Shown here: piece after piece, positions 48,001 to 57,100 of the stretch
How positions within the stretch are numbered: position 1 is the stretch's first letter
How the letters are laid out: each line of letters starts with the position of its first letter
Origin: an uncultured bacterium
GTDB lineage: Bacteria > Actinomycetota > Coriobacteriia > Coriobacteriales > Atopobiaceae
Reading direction: 5' to 3'
DNA: 64,000 bases
Assembly: GCA_905214865.1 (NCBI GenBank)
Contig: CAJMNO010000008.1
Location: forward strand, 1 to 64,000
The notes under the pieces: generated by a model
Seen by the model: the letters and a program-made list of their open reading frames with translations, nothing else
Told to the model about the DNA's origin: nothing
Databases searched by the model: none
Program-made: the position numbers and the translations under genes

Positions 48001-48933
48001 ATGCCCGCACTCATCACGCACCACCTCTTTGGGGAGGAGGCGGCCCACGCCCTTCCCGAGGGCCTCCTGGAGGGGGAGGAGGAGCTTCTCGCCTTCCTCC
48101 TTGGCAACCTGGGTCCCGATCCCCTCTTCGCCCGCTTCGCGACGCTGCCCGACCGGGCCGCCCGCTGCCGCAGCCTCGCGCACCTGATGCACGGCCCCAA
48201 GGCGATGGGGTCCCTTCTCGCCATGAGGGAGACGGTCGCCCACCTGCATCGCGACGACATGCGCGTGGGCCGCGCCTTTGCGCTGGGGCAGCTGGCCCAC
48301 TACCCGCTGGACAGCCGCTGCCATGCGTTCGTCTACGCGCAGCAGCACGCGCTCGCGCATGCCGACACCTCGCTGAAGAACGCGCAGAGCGAGCTCCACG
48401 CCCTCATCGAGAGCGACCTGGACGTGTGGATGCTCTGGTCCATGCGGCAGGCGGAGGTCGACCCCTCGATCATCAGCTCCTCGCTGGCGAGGACCGAGCG
48501 CGTCTCCCGCGTGGGGGGTGCCATCTTCTCGCAGGTGGCCATGCAGGTGTTTGGCGTCTCGGTCGACGCGCGCCAGTACGAGGGCAGCCTGGCGGACTTC
48601 GAGTTTCTCTACCATGCCATCGAGCCCGCCGACGGGCCGCGCAACCGCCTGATAGGCTCGGTCGAGAGGATCGTGCGCCCGCACTCGCTGGCCATGGCAC
48701 AGGCGCATCTCAACCGCAGCGGCGACAGCTGCCCCGACGCCAACCTGGACCACCAGCCCTGGCGTGACCCCTCCACCGGCGAGGTGCGCACCGAGAGCTT
48801 CCCGGACCTCTTCTGGAACGCGTTCGGCGAGTGGGACGGCATCTCCCGCGCCTACGTATCGGGCGAGCGCGACCGCCTCGCCCCGTTCGTCACGCGCGAC
48901 TACGACGGCATTCCCCTGGAGGGCCGGCCCTAG
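48001..48933 (+). CDS. Zinc-dependent phospholipase C family-like protein
   Basis: This protein of 310 aa has the pattern of the zinc-dependent phospholipase C / S1-P1 nuclease-like fold. It has an N-terminal ITHHLFGEEAA, FLLGNLGPDPLF, LAHLMHG, LAHYPLDSRCHAFVYAQQHA and IESDLDVWML, which supply the His/Asp zinc ligands. There is no signal peptide, so it may act inside the cell; the substrate is unknown. ATG 48001 is chosen behind GGGAG. It is convergent with the antiporter gene. Confidence 0.78.
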   Translation: MPALITHHLFGEEAAHALPEGLLEGEEELLAFLLGNLGPDPLFARFATLPDRAARCRSLAHLMHGPKAMGSLLAMRETVAHLHRDDMRVGRAFALGQLAHYPLDSRCHAFVYAQQHALAHADTSLKNAQSELHALIESDLDVWMLWSMRQAEVDPSIISSSLARTERVSRVGGAIFSQVAMQVFGVSVDARQYEGSLADFEFLYHAIEPADGPRNRLIGSVERIVRPHSLAMAQAHLNRSGDSCPDANLDHQPWRDPSTGEVRTESFPDLFWNAFGEWDGISRAYVSGERDRLAPFVTRDYDGIPLEGRP

Positions 48934-48958
48934 GAGGCCACGGGAGAGAGACTAATCT

Positions 48959-48992
48959 GGGCGCGCCCGGGAGACCCCTCCCCGGCGCGCCC
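48959..48992. terminator. Two-way hairpin between convergent genes
   Basis: GGGCGCGCC (48959-48967) pairs with GGCGCGCCC (48984-48992). It sits between the stop codons of the PLC-like gene (plus) and the antiporter (minus). Confidence 0.6.
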
Positions 48993-49042
48993 CAGCCCTT
49001 CTCCGCCGCATGCGAGGTGCATCGGCAGCCATCCGCACGGGG

Positions 49043-50560
49043 TCAGGAGCCAGATCGCTCTCCCCTCTCGCCCGCGGGACCGGCAGGACCCCCATGCGCC
49101 TGCCCGGCGTTTCCCCCAGCGGGCTTCCCCCTGCCGCCATGGCCTCCGCGACCGTGCCGTTCGTGCAGGTCGAGCCCCTCCCGCGGCACGTAGCCCGACA
49201 TCCCGCCCGACAGCGCGTAGAAGTCCGCCGCGGAGAGGTAGGTGCCCTGGCTGCGCCTGCGGGCGCGCTGCTCCAGGTAGGCGTGGTGCGCCTGGTGCCA
49301 CTCCTCGTTGTGGCGGTGCAGGACCTCGCGCACGGTCTGGTCGCCCTGGGCAAGCTCCTGCGAGATGTCCGCCACGCCCGACTCGTCCGCCGCGTGGACC
49401 AGCGACGTGAGCGCCGGCACCAGCAGGACCGTGAGCGCGCCGGAGGTCACGAGCACCGAGGCGGTGGAGTCGAGCATCACGCCACTGTCCACGGCGACCC
49501 CCGTGATGGCGACGACGAGCGGCAGTGCCATGGTGCAGTAGGCGGATGCCGAGAGGATCTCGCGCCAGCCCATGTCGCGCGTCTGCGGGTCGATCTTGAG
49601 CGAGACGCCCACGACCACGCCGCGCACGAGCACGAGCGCCCCGATGAACCCAAACAGCACCGGGAGGTTGGAGGCGGCCGCCTTGAGGTCGATGCCTGCC
49701 CCCGAGATCACGAAGAAGATGGGCTGGAAGAGCCCCGCGCCAACCACGTGGAGGTTGCGCTCCATGACCTCGTTGCCCTCGGGGAAGAGGGCGCGCAGGA
49801 TGAAGCCCGCGGCAAAGGCACCCAACACGGCATCCATCGAGAAGACCTCGGCCGCCAGGAGCAGCAGCACCAGTATCGCCGTGACCAGGCGCATCATGGC
49901 GTGCGAGGACGTGCCGGCGCTCTGGGTCACGAAGGTCCAGAACCTGCCACCGATGCGCTTGAGGCTCATCGAGAACGCCAGGACCACCACGCACACCGCC
50001 AGGAACACCCCGAGCATCACGAGGGAGCGCGAGATGGTCCTGCCCGACAGCATGAGCGACATCGCCACGACGGGGAGCAGCTCTCCCGTGGAGCCGTACG
50101 CCACGACGGCCTTGCCCACGCGCGTGGGGCCCAGGTTCCTGTCCCTCATGATGGGGGCGAGGGTCCCGTACGCCGTGGTGGTCATGAGCAGCGCCATGGC
50201 TGGCCACGACGAGCGCTCGAACCCCAGGCGGGAGAAGACCAGCGCCACGAAGGCGAAGCCCAAGCCAAGCGAGAAAAACCACGACGCCGACGCGACCCTC
50301 CCCTGGTGGCCCAGGAGCTCGCGCGGGTCGATCTCGTAGCCCGCCATGAGGAAGAGGAAGCCCAGGCCAAGGTCCGAGAGCGTCTGCATCGCGAGCCCCT
50401 CGTTGCTCACGAGGTGGGCGCCATACGGCCCGAGGAGCGCCCCGGCAAAGACCAGGAACACGACCTCCGGGACGGCGCGTCCCGGGACCAGGCTGGCGAG
50501 GAAGGGGGCTATCGCGGTCACCACGAGGATGACGAAGAGGGAGAGCAGCGTAGTTTCCAT
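49043..50560 (-). CDS. Cation/proton antiporter of the CPA2 (Kef-type) family
   Basis: This is a membrane antiporter of 505 aa. It starts with 12-13 membrane spans: AVPEVVFLVFAGALLGPYG, DLGLGFLFLMAGYEIDPREL, MALLMTTTAYGTLAP, and a second half with MDAVLGAFAAGFIL and LFQPIFFVISGAGIDL. These match the Na+/H+ or K+/H+ exchanger domain of CPA2 proteins. After about residue 390 a hydrophilic tail replaces the usual TrkA-N domain and ends in a Gly/His-rich segment. ATG 50560 is used, where homology begins. Confidence 0.88.
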   Translation of the reverse strand: METTLLSLFVILVVTAIAPFLASLVPGRAVPEVVFLVFAGALLGPYGAHLVSNEGLAMQTLSDLGLGFLFLMAGYEIDPRELLGHQGRVASASWFFSLGLGFAFVALVFSRLGFERSSWPAMALLMTTTAYGTLAPIMRDRNLGPTRVGKAVVAYGSTGELLPVVAMSLMLSGRTISRSLVMLGVFLAVCVVVLAFSMSLKRIGGRFWTFVTQSAGTSSHAMMRLVTAILVLLLLAAEVFSMDAVLGAFAAGFILRALFPEGNEVMERNLHVVGAGLFQPIFFVISGAGIDLKAAASNLPVLFGFIGALVLVRGVVVGVSLKIDPQTRDMGWREILSASAYCTMALPLVVAITGVAVDSGVMLDSTASVLVTSGALTVLLVPALTSLVHAADESGVADISQELAQGDQTVREVLHRHNEEWHQAHHAYLEQRARRRSQGTYLSAADFYALSGGMSGYVPREGLDLHERHGRGGHGGRGKPAGGNAGQAHGGPAGPAGERGERSGS

Positions 50561-50671
50561 GGCACGAAAGTATATTCGTCCCGGGGCGCCACGACCGTCC
50601 GGAGGGGGGAAATCCGCAGGCACATAACAGTATGATGGTGCAGTGGAGAACTGCGAGGGTCAGGAGGTCCC

Positions 50672-51553
50672 ATGAGACGCGACGTAACGGTGACGAGGCG
50701 CACTCCCTCGCAGACGCTGCTCTACTTTGTCTCGATCCTCATGGCGGTCCTCGCGGGGCTCATCCTCGCTCTGGGCGTCGTCCTCGTGGTGATGGGCCAC
50801 GCGAACATAGCCGACCAGCAGACCCGCATGGGCGGCCTGGTCATCTGCGCCGCGGCGCTGCTGGGAGTCACCTCCTGGCTCGGCATACGTGCGGCCCGCG
50901 ACTACTCCAAGGCGAGCGCCTACCGCTCGCTCTGCTACACCGTGAGCCTGCTCATCCTGCTGGTGATTATCGCGGGCTGGTCAAACGGGAAGATCGTGAT
51001 CTTTGACCCCGTCGTGCTTGCCGCCACGGTCATCTACGTGCTGGTGTGCTCCTCGCTCGCCGACGAGGTGGAGAAGGACTACGCCCTCGGCGTCAAGGGT
51101 GAGCTCCTCGTGCTCGACGGGACCCAGCGCCGCCTCCACTTCATGGGCATGGTGCTCCTGCTCGAGGGCGTGGTGGCCCTGCTCGTCGCACTTCTCGCCT
51201 GGCTGCTCGGCGCCAACGGCATCGCCCCCAACGGTGCCGGATGGGTGTCCACCCCCGGCGAAATCGGCCTCGCAATCACCGGCGGGCTCCTCCTGGGCGC
51301 GGGGCTCCTCGCCACGTTCGGGGCCAACCACCCGCAGCACATCGGCCCCTTCCTCGTGGTCTCGACCGTGGTCCTCGCGCTCGAGGTTGCATGGACCGTG
51401 CTGCAGTTCATGCACAGCGACATCACCGTCAGTGAGCTGCCCCTGACCTTCCTCACCATCCTCTTCACCTTCGCCTGCGTGCACCTTTCCCGCCAGATCA
51501 GGGACCAGGCCCATGAGGATGCAGAGGGCGAGAGGGACGTGACCATCGGCTAG
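50672..51553 (+). CDS. Membrane protein of unknown function
   Basis: I do not recognise this protein (293 aa). It has a basic N-terminus, about eight hydrophobic segments in pairs, short loops and an acidic, charged C-terminal tail (IRDQAHEDAEGERDV) in the cytoplasm. No catalytic motif is visible. A strong AGGAGG lies four bases before the ATG at 50672. Convergent with gltD across the repeat-rich gap. Confidence 0.75.
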   Translation: MRRDVTVTRRTPSQTLLYFVSILMAVLAGLILALGVVLVVMGHANIADQQTRMGGLVICAAALLGVTSWLGIRAARDYSKASAYRSLCYTVSLLILLVIIAGWSNGKIVIFDPVVLAATVIYVLVCSSLADEVEKDYALGVKGELLVLDGTQRRLHFMGMVLLLEGVVALLVALLAWLLGANGIAPNGAGWVSTPGEIGLAITGGLLLGAGLLATFGANHPQHIGPFLVVSTVVLALEVAWTVLQFMHSDITVSELPLTFLTILFTFACVHLSRQIRDQAHEDAEGERDVTIG

Positions 51554-52641
51554 GAGCCGACATCCGTCGGCATCCGCCCCCACGTCGCCGAGGAGGAACC
51601 CCCAAGGGTTCTCCAGCCTTTGCATCCCCATCCATCTCACACCTCAAGCAGACGAGAGGTTCACAAGAGCAAAGAGCATGGTCAAAGAAGGGGTCCACGA
51701 GTAAGGTGCGTTGGGCCCCGGCCCTGCCCGCTCCTGAGTCTCGGCTTACGTCACGCGCCTCGTTCGGAGCGAAGACGTACACCGGATGACACCGTGAAAG
51801 AACGGCAGCGAGGGGAGCGTCTCCCGGGAGTGCACGCTCCTGCACGAGCGGAGAGACGCCGCTGTCCAATTTCCCCCGGCCCGCATGGACGGACCCCTCG
51901 TCCGCTTAGTCCCGCTAGCCCCGCACGGGTTTTGCCCCCGGATGCTTAGCCACGCTAGTCCCGTGGTGGTTCGGGAAGCGTGCGCTTAGCGGCACTAGTC
52001 CTCTTGTGGATTGGGCCACCACATGCTTAGCGGAACTAGGCCTCTTGTGGATTGGGCCCCCACGTGCTTAGCGGCACTAGGCCTCTTGTCGATTCCAGCC
52101 GACAAACCCGCACGAGGGCTAGCACTGCTAAGCATCTCTCTCCGGAATCGACATGAGGACTAGGGATGTTAAGCGCACGAGCGCCGGATTCCCGTACGTG
52201 CGCGCCATGGCAGTTCTGGCGGAGGGTGTTCCCCGCCACGGGATGAAAGAACCTCAAGCCCAAATCGGCCCTTCCCTACGGAGGGATGGTCCATACATGC
52301 GAAAAGAACCCGTGGGGACAGGTCCCGACCCCGTCCATTCTTTGACTCTGGCACCCCATCACCTACAGAAGGGCCAGCGTCTCCCGTTCCCCTTCCCATG
52401 CAAGGGCCCCACCAGCAATGACGCGTTTGCTGGCGGAGATGATAAACGACTCCGCATCCCTTCTTTGACTCTGAGGACTTGCCGGTCACCGAGGAGCGCG
52501 GCCTGCCCTCCCTCGTCGCGGGGGGACTCCCGTCCTCGAAAAGGCGCACTTACCCGTGTGGAGGGGAGCCGACCCCCTTCTTTGACCCCTGAGGGCTTCC
52601 TCCCGCGGAATCCACTTACAGCCAGCGGGGGCGGATGCAAC
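51554..52641. other. 1.1-kb convergent intergenic region with repeats
   Basis: There is no supported gene. It holds repeat array A3 (51901-52176) and then, from 52330 to 52600, three copies of a TTCTTTGAC-containing segment of family E about 120 bases apart (52338, 52461, 52578). From 51554 to 51900 I see nothing. Confidence 0.55.
51901..52176. repeat. Repeat array A3: five forward then two inverted units
   Basis: GCTTAG markers lie at 51904, 51944, 51984, 52025 and 52066 (spacing 40, 40, 41, 41), then CTAAGC/TTAAGC at 52128 and 52169 (spacing 41). The third to fifth units are nearly identical: TGCTTAGCGG, then ACTAGGCCTCTTGTGGATT or close variants. Spacers of about 11 bases are C- and G-rich and also partly conserved (GGGCCACCACA, GGGCCCCCACG). 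Confidence 0.85.
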
Positions 52642-52675
52642 GAGGGGCGCCCGCTGGTTTCCGCGGGCGCCCCTC
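52642..52675 (-). terminator. Terminator of the gltBD operon
   Basis: GAGGGGCGCCCGC (52642-52654) and GCGGGCGCCCCTC (52663-52675) form a perfect 13-bp stem with an 8-nt loop, 31 bases beyond the gltD stop. There is no T-run. Confidence 0.8.
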
Positions 52676-52706
52676 GCTAGAATGCTTCTCTTCTCTCCCC
52701 TGGCTA

Positions 52707-54170
52707 CTAGAGTCCCAGGTCTGCCGCCACCTCGCCGGCGCAGGCGAGGCCGTCGCTGATGGCCGTGACCACGAGGGTCGACCCGTTGCGGGCATCACCG
52801 GTCGCATAGACCGCGTCGCTGACGGTGCGGTGAGAGCCGGCCTCGGCAAGGCGGGGACGCACGCCGCCCCGCACGGAGTCCACGTCGACGCCCAGGGCAT
52901 CGTAGACCGACCTCTGGGGACCGGTGAAGCCGCAGGCGATGAGCACGAGCTGGGCGGGGATGGTCTGCTCGCTCCCCTCGATGCGCACGGGCTTGCCGTT
53001 GGACCAGTCGAGCGAGACGATGCGCAGCCCCTCGACGGAGCCGTCCTCGCCCACCAGGGCCTCGAGCGTGTCGGTGGCCCAGGTGCGGGGGTCGTGACCA
53101 AACCTCTGGTCGGCCTCAAGCTGGCCGTAGTCGTCCTTGCGGACGTCGGGCCACTCGGGCCAGGGGTTGCCTGCGAGGCGCTCGTGGGGAGGCTCGGGGA
53201 GGAACTCGAACTGACGGATGCTCTTGGCGCCCTGGCGCAGCGCCGTCGCGACGCAGTCCGTGCCGGTGTCACCGCCGCCGATGACCACGACGTCCCTGCC
53301 CTTGGCGCTCACCTTGGGGGCACCGTCCCCCAGCACGTCCTTGGTGGCCTGCGTGAGGTAGTCGACGGCAAGGACCACGCCATCAGCATCCATGCCCGGG
53401 ACGCGCAGCGTGCGGGCGTCGCCCGCGCCGACGGCAACGACCACGGCGTCGAACTCGTCCCTGAGCGCCTTGGCGACCTTGGGGTCGGAGGCGTCGGTGG
53501 AGAGACGGAACTGTATGCCGCTCCTCCCCATGAGGTCGCTCCTGCGCCTCACCACGTCCTTGGGGAGCTTCATGTTGGGGATGCCGTACATGAGGAGACC
53601 ACCCGCACGGTCGCTGCGCTCCACCACGGTGACGGCGGCGCCGCGGCTCGCGAGCTCCCATGCGCAGGCGAGACCGGAGGGGCCGGAGCCCACGACCGCC
53701 ACCTTGGGGGCGCCCTCCGCCGGTGCGGGGAGCGGATCGACCTCGCCCGCGGCCCAAGCGTGGTCGGAGATCGCGCGCTCGTTGTCCCTGATCGTAGTGG
53801 CGCCCTCGTACAGGCCCAGGTTGCAGGCCTTCTCGCACAGGGCGGGGCACACGCGACCCGTGAACTCGGGGAACGGGTTGGTGAGGCTCATCCTCTGGGC
53901 GGCATCGGACCACAGGCCACGCCACACCAGGTCGTTCCACTCGGGGATGAGGTTGTGGAGCGGGCAGCCCGAGACGCGCCCGCGGTCGCCGAAGGGCATG
54001 CCGGTCTGGCAGAACGCGACGCCGCACATCATGCACCTCGACGCCTGGCGGCGCTGGCCCTCCTCGTCCAGGGGAATGGCGAACTCGTCGTAGTCGAGCA
54101 GCGTCTGGTCCTTGGGCCGCTCGCCGTGCTCCTGGCGCTTGACATCCAGAAATGCTCCGGACTTGCCCAT
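52707..54170 (-). CDS. gltD: Glutamate synthase, small subunit
   Basis: GltD (487 aa) feeds electrons from NAD(P)H through FAD and Fe-S clusters to GltB. The N-terminal cysteine clusters are RCMMCGVAFCQTG and GRVCPALCEKACNLG. FAD binding is at VAVVGSGPSGLACAWELA and NAD(P)H binding at VVVIGGGDTGTDC; the C-terminus has VYATGDARNGSTLVV. The start overlaps the gltB stop (TAATG). Confidence 0.96.
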   Translation of the reverse strand: MGKSGAFLDVKRQEHGERPKDQTLLDYDEFAIPLDEEGQRRQASRCMMCGVAFCQTGMPFGDRGRVSGCPLHNLIPEWNDLVWRGLWSDAAQRMSLTNPFPEFTGRVCPALCEKACNLGLYEGATTIRDNERAISDHAWAAGEVDPLPAPAEGAPKVAVVGSGPSGLACAWELASRGAAVTVVERSDRAGGLLMYGIPNMKLPKDVVRRRSDLMGRSGIQFRLSTDASDPKVAKALRDEFDAVVVAVGAGDARTLRVPGMDADGVVLAVDYLTQATKDVLGDGAPKVSAKGRDVVVIGGGDTGTDCVATALRQGAKSIRQFEFLPEPPHERLAGNPWPEWPDVRKDDYGQLEADQRFGHDPRTWATDTLEALVGEDGSVEGLRIVSLDWSNGKPVRIEGSEQTIPAQLVLIACGFTGPQRSVYDALGVDVDSVRGGVRPRLAEAGSHRTVSDAVYATGDARNGSTLVVTAISDGLACAGEVAADLGL

Positions 54171-57100
54171 TACATTCCCCTCCTCATGGTCTCGAACGCG
54201 GTCTCGACCGCGTCGTCGTGGGTCGCTCCCTTGGACTCCTCATCGCGCACGAGCGCCAGGATCTGGGCGTACTCGACGGGGATGACCTTCTTGAAGCGGC
54301 TGCGCTCTGCGTCGAACTGGTACAGGAGCCTGATGCCCCTGGGGCTGTTGGTGCGCTCCACGTGCTCCCTGATGAGCTCGCGGACGTGCTCGATCTCGTC
54401 GTCGCTCGGGCGCTCGATCTGGACCATGTCCATGTTGCAGCGCTGCTCGAGGGTGCCGAACTCGTCGTAGACGTAGGCGACGCCGCCGCTCATGCCCGCC
54501 GCAAAGTTCTGCCCAACCTCGCCGAGGATGAGCGCCTCTCCGCCGGTCATGTACTCGCAGCCGTGGTTGCCCACGCCCTCGCACACGATTGTGGCACCGG
54601 AGTTGCGGACGCCGAAGCGCTGGCCGGCGAGGCCGTTGATGAAGCCACGACCCGAGGTCGCGCCGTAGAAGGCGACGTTGCCGATGCTCACGTTCTCGTC
54701 GAACTTGTAGCTCGCGCGCGGCGAGGGCGCCACTGTCAGGATGCCGCCGGAGAGGCCCTTGCCAAAGTAGTCGTTGGCGTCTCCCTGGATGTTGAGCGTG
54801 ACGCCCTTGGGCAGGAACGCGCCGAAGCTCTGTCCGCCGGAGCCCGAGCAGTCGATGGTGATGGCGCCGTCGGGCAGGCCGTCGGGATGCGCCTTGGTGA
54901 CCGTGGAGCCCAGCAGAGTGCCCACGCAGCGATTGACGTTGGCGATGTCCACCTGGAAGTGGATGGGCTTGAGGTGCTCGCGCGCGTCGCTCGTGTAGGG
55001 CACGAAGAGCGTGGAGTCGAGCGTGCGGTCGAGCTCGGGGTCAAAGTCCATGGACTCCAGGTGGTGCGGGCACTCGGCGCCGGGCACGTTCTTGCCGAAC
55101 ACGTTGGTGGACGGCGCGAGGATGCGGGACAGGTCGCAGAGGTTGGCCTTCTCGGCGCCCTCGACCTTGACCTGGCGCAGGCACTCGGGGTGCCCGACCA
55201 TGTCGTCGACGGTGCGGAAGCCGAGCTTGGCCATGATCTCGCGCAGCTCGCGGGCGACGAAGGTCATGAAGTTGACCACGTGCTCGGGCTTGCCGGCAAA
55301 GTGGCTGCGCAGGTAGGCGTTCTGGGTGCAGATGCCCACCGGGCAGGTGTCCTGCTGGCACGCGCGCTGCATGAGGCAGCCCATGGCCATGAGCGGGGCG
55401 GTGGCGAAGCCAAACTCCTCGGCGCCCAGGAGCGCCGCCACGGCGACGTCGCGGCCGTCCATGAGCTTGCCGTCGGCCTCGAGCACCACGCGGGAGCGCA
55501 GGCCGTTCATGAGCAGGGTCTGCTGGGTCTCGGCCAGGCCGAGCTCCAGGGGCAGGCCGGCGTGGTACACCGAGTCGCGCGGGGCCGCGCCCGTGCCGCC
55601 GTTGGCGCCCGAAATCGAGATCTTGGAGGCACCGCCCTTGGCGACGCCCGTGGCGATGGTGCCCACGCCCGCCTCGCTCACGAGCTTGACCGAGACGCGC
55701 GCGGATGGGTTGGCGTTGCGCAGGTCGAAGATGAGCTCGGCGAGGTCCTCGATGGAGTAGATGTCGTGGTGGGGCGGGGGCGAGATCAGGCCAACGCCGG
55801 GCGTGGAGCGCCTGACGCGCGCGACCCACGGCCAGACCTTCTTGCCGGGCAGGTGGCCGCCCTCGCCGGGCTTGGCGCCCTGAGCCATCTTGATCTGGAT
55901 CTCGACCCCGCTGCACAGGTAGCGGCTCGTGACGCCAAAGCGGCCCGATGCGACCTGCTTGATGGCGGAGTTGGCGCTGTCACCGTTGGGAAGCGCGTCC
56001 TCGCGCGCGGGGTCCTCGCCGCCCTCGCCGGTGTTGGAGCGCCCACCCAGGCGGTTCATGGCGATGGCCAGGCACTCGTGCGCCTCCTGCGAGATGGCGC
56101 CAAAGCTCATGGCGCCGGTGTTGAAGCGCTTGACGATGGACTCCACGGGCTCGACCTCGTCCAGGGACACGGGACCGGAGGGCAGGGGCACGAACTCCAG
56201 GAGGTCGCGCAGCACCACGGTGCGGCCCTTGCGGTGGACGCCGGCGCTGTAGCTCCTGAAGCGCTCGTAGTCACCCTCGCGCACGGAGCGCTGGAGGTCG
56301 TAGATCACGTCGGGGCTGATGATGTGGTCCTCGCCGCCAAGCGGGCGCCACTTGGTCAGGCCGGCCGTCGCAAGCTGGTTGGGCGCGTGCGACTTGGAGA
56401 GCGCGAGCGCCTCGTCGTAGCGACGGTCGCACCACCGCTCGATGTCGGCGAACCCCAGGCCGCCCACGCGGCTCACGGTGCCCTCGAAGCAGGTGCTCAC
56501 GACCTCGTCGGAGAGGCCCACGATCTCGAAGATCTGGGCGGAGTGGTAGCCCTGGACGGTGGAGATACCCATCTTGCTCATGATCGAGACGATGCCCGAG
56601 ACCACGGCCTTGTCGTAGTTGGCCACGCCCTGCTCGGCCGAGACGTCGATGGCGCCCTTCTCGGCCATGCGCTCGATCGTCTCATGCGCCATGTAGGGGT
56701 AGATGCCCGAGGCGGAGTAGCCCACCAGCGTGGCGAAGTCGTGCGGCGTGATCGCGTCGCCCGCCTCCATCACGATGTCGGCGAGCATGCGGATGCCCGC
56801 CTGGATCATGTGGTTGTGCACCGCGCCAAGGGAGAGGAGCGACGGGATGGGGACCTCGCCCTCCCCCGCGCGGTCGGAGAGCACGATGATGTTGGTGCCG
56901 GCGCGGACGCTGTCCTCGACCTGGGAACAGAGGTCCCTGAGGGCCTTCTCCAGGGCGTCGGGGCCGCCGTCGCGGCGGTAGGTCGCCGAGAAGCGGCGCG
57001 CGTGGAAGCCGGTGCGGTCCACGGACGCGATGCGCTCGAACTCCCCCTTGGTGAGAATGGGCGACTTCAGGCGGATGAGGCGGCAGGTGTCGCGGCTGTC

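Noticed and set aside
51554..52706. tRNA or rRNA genes in the larger gaps
   Set aside because: I looked for the T-arm GGTTCGAATCC-like sequence and cloverleaf pairing and found none in any gap of the window.
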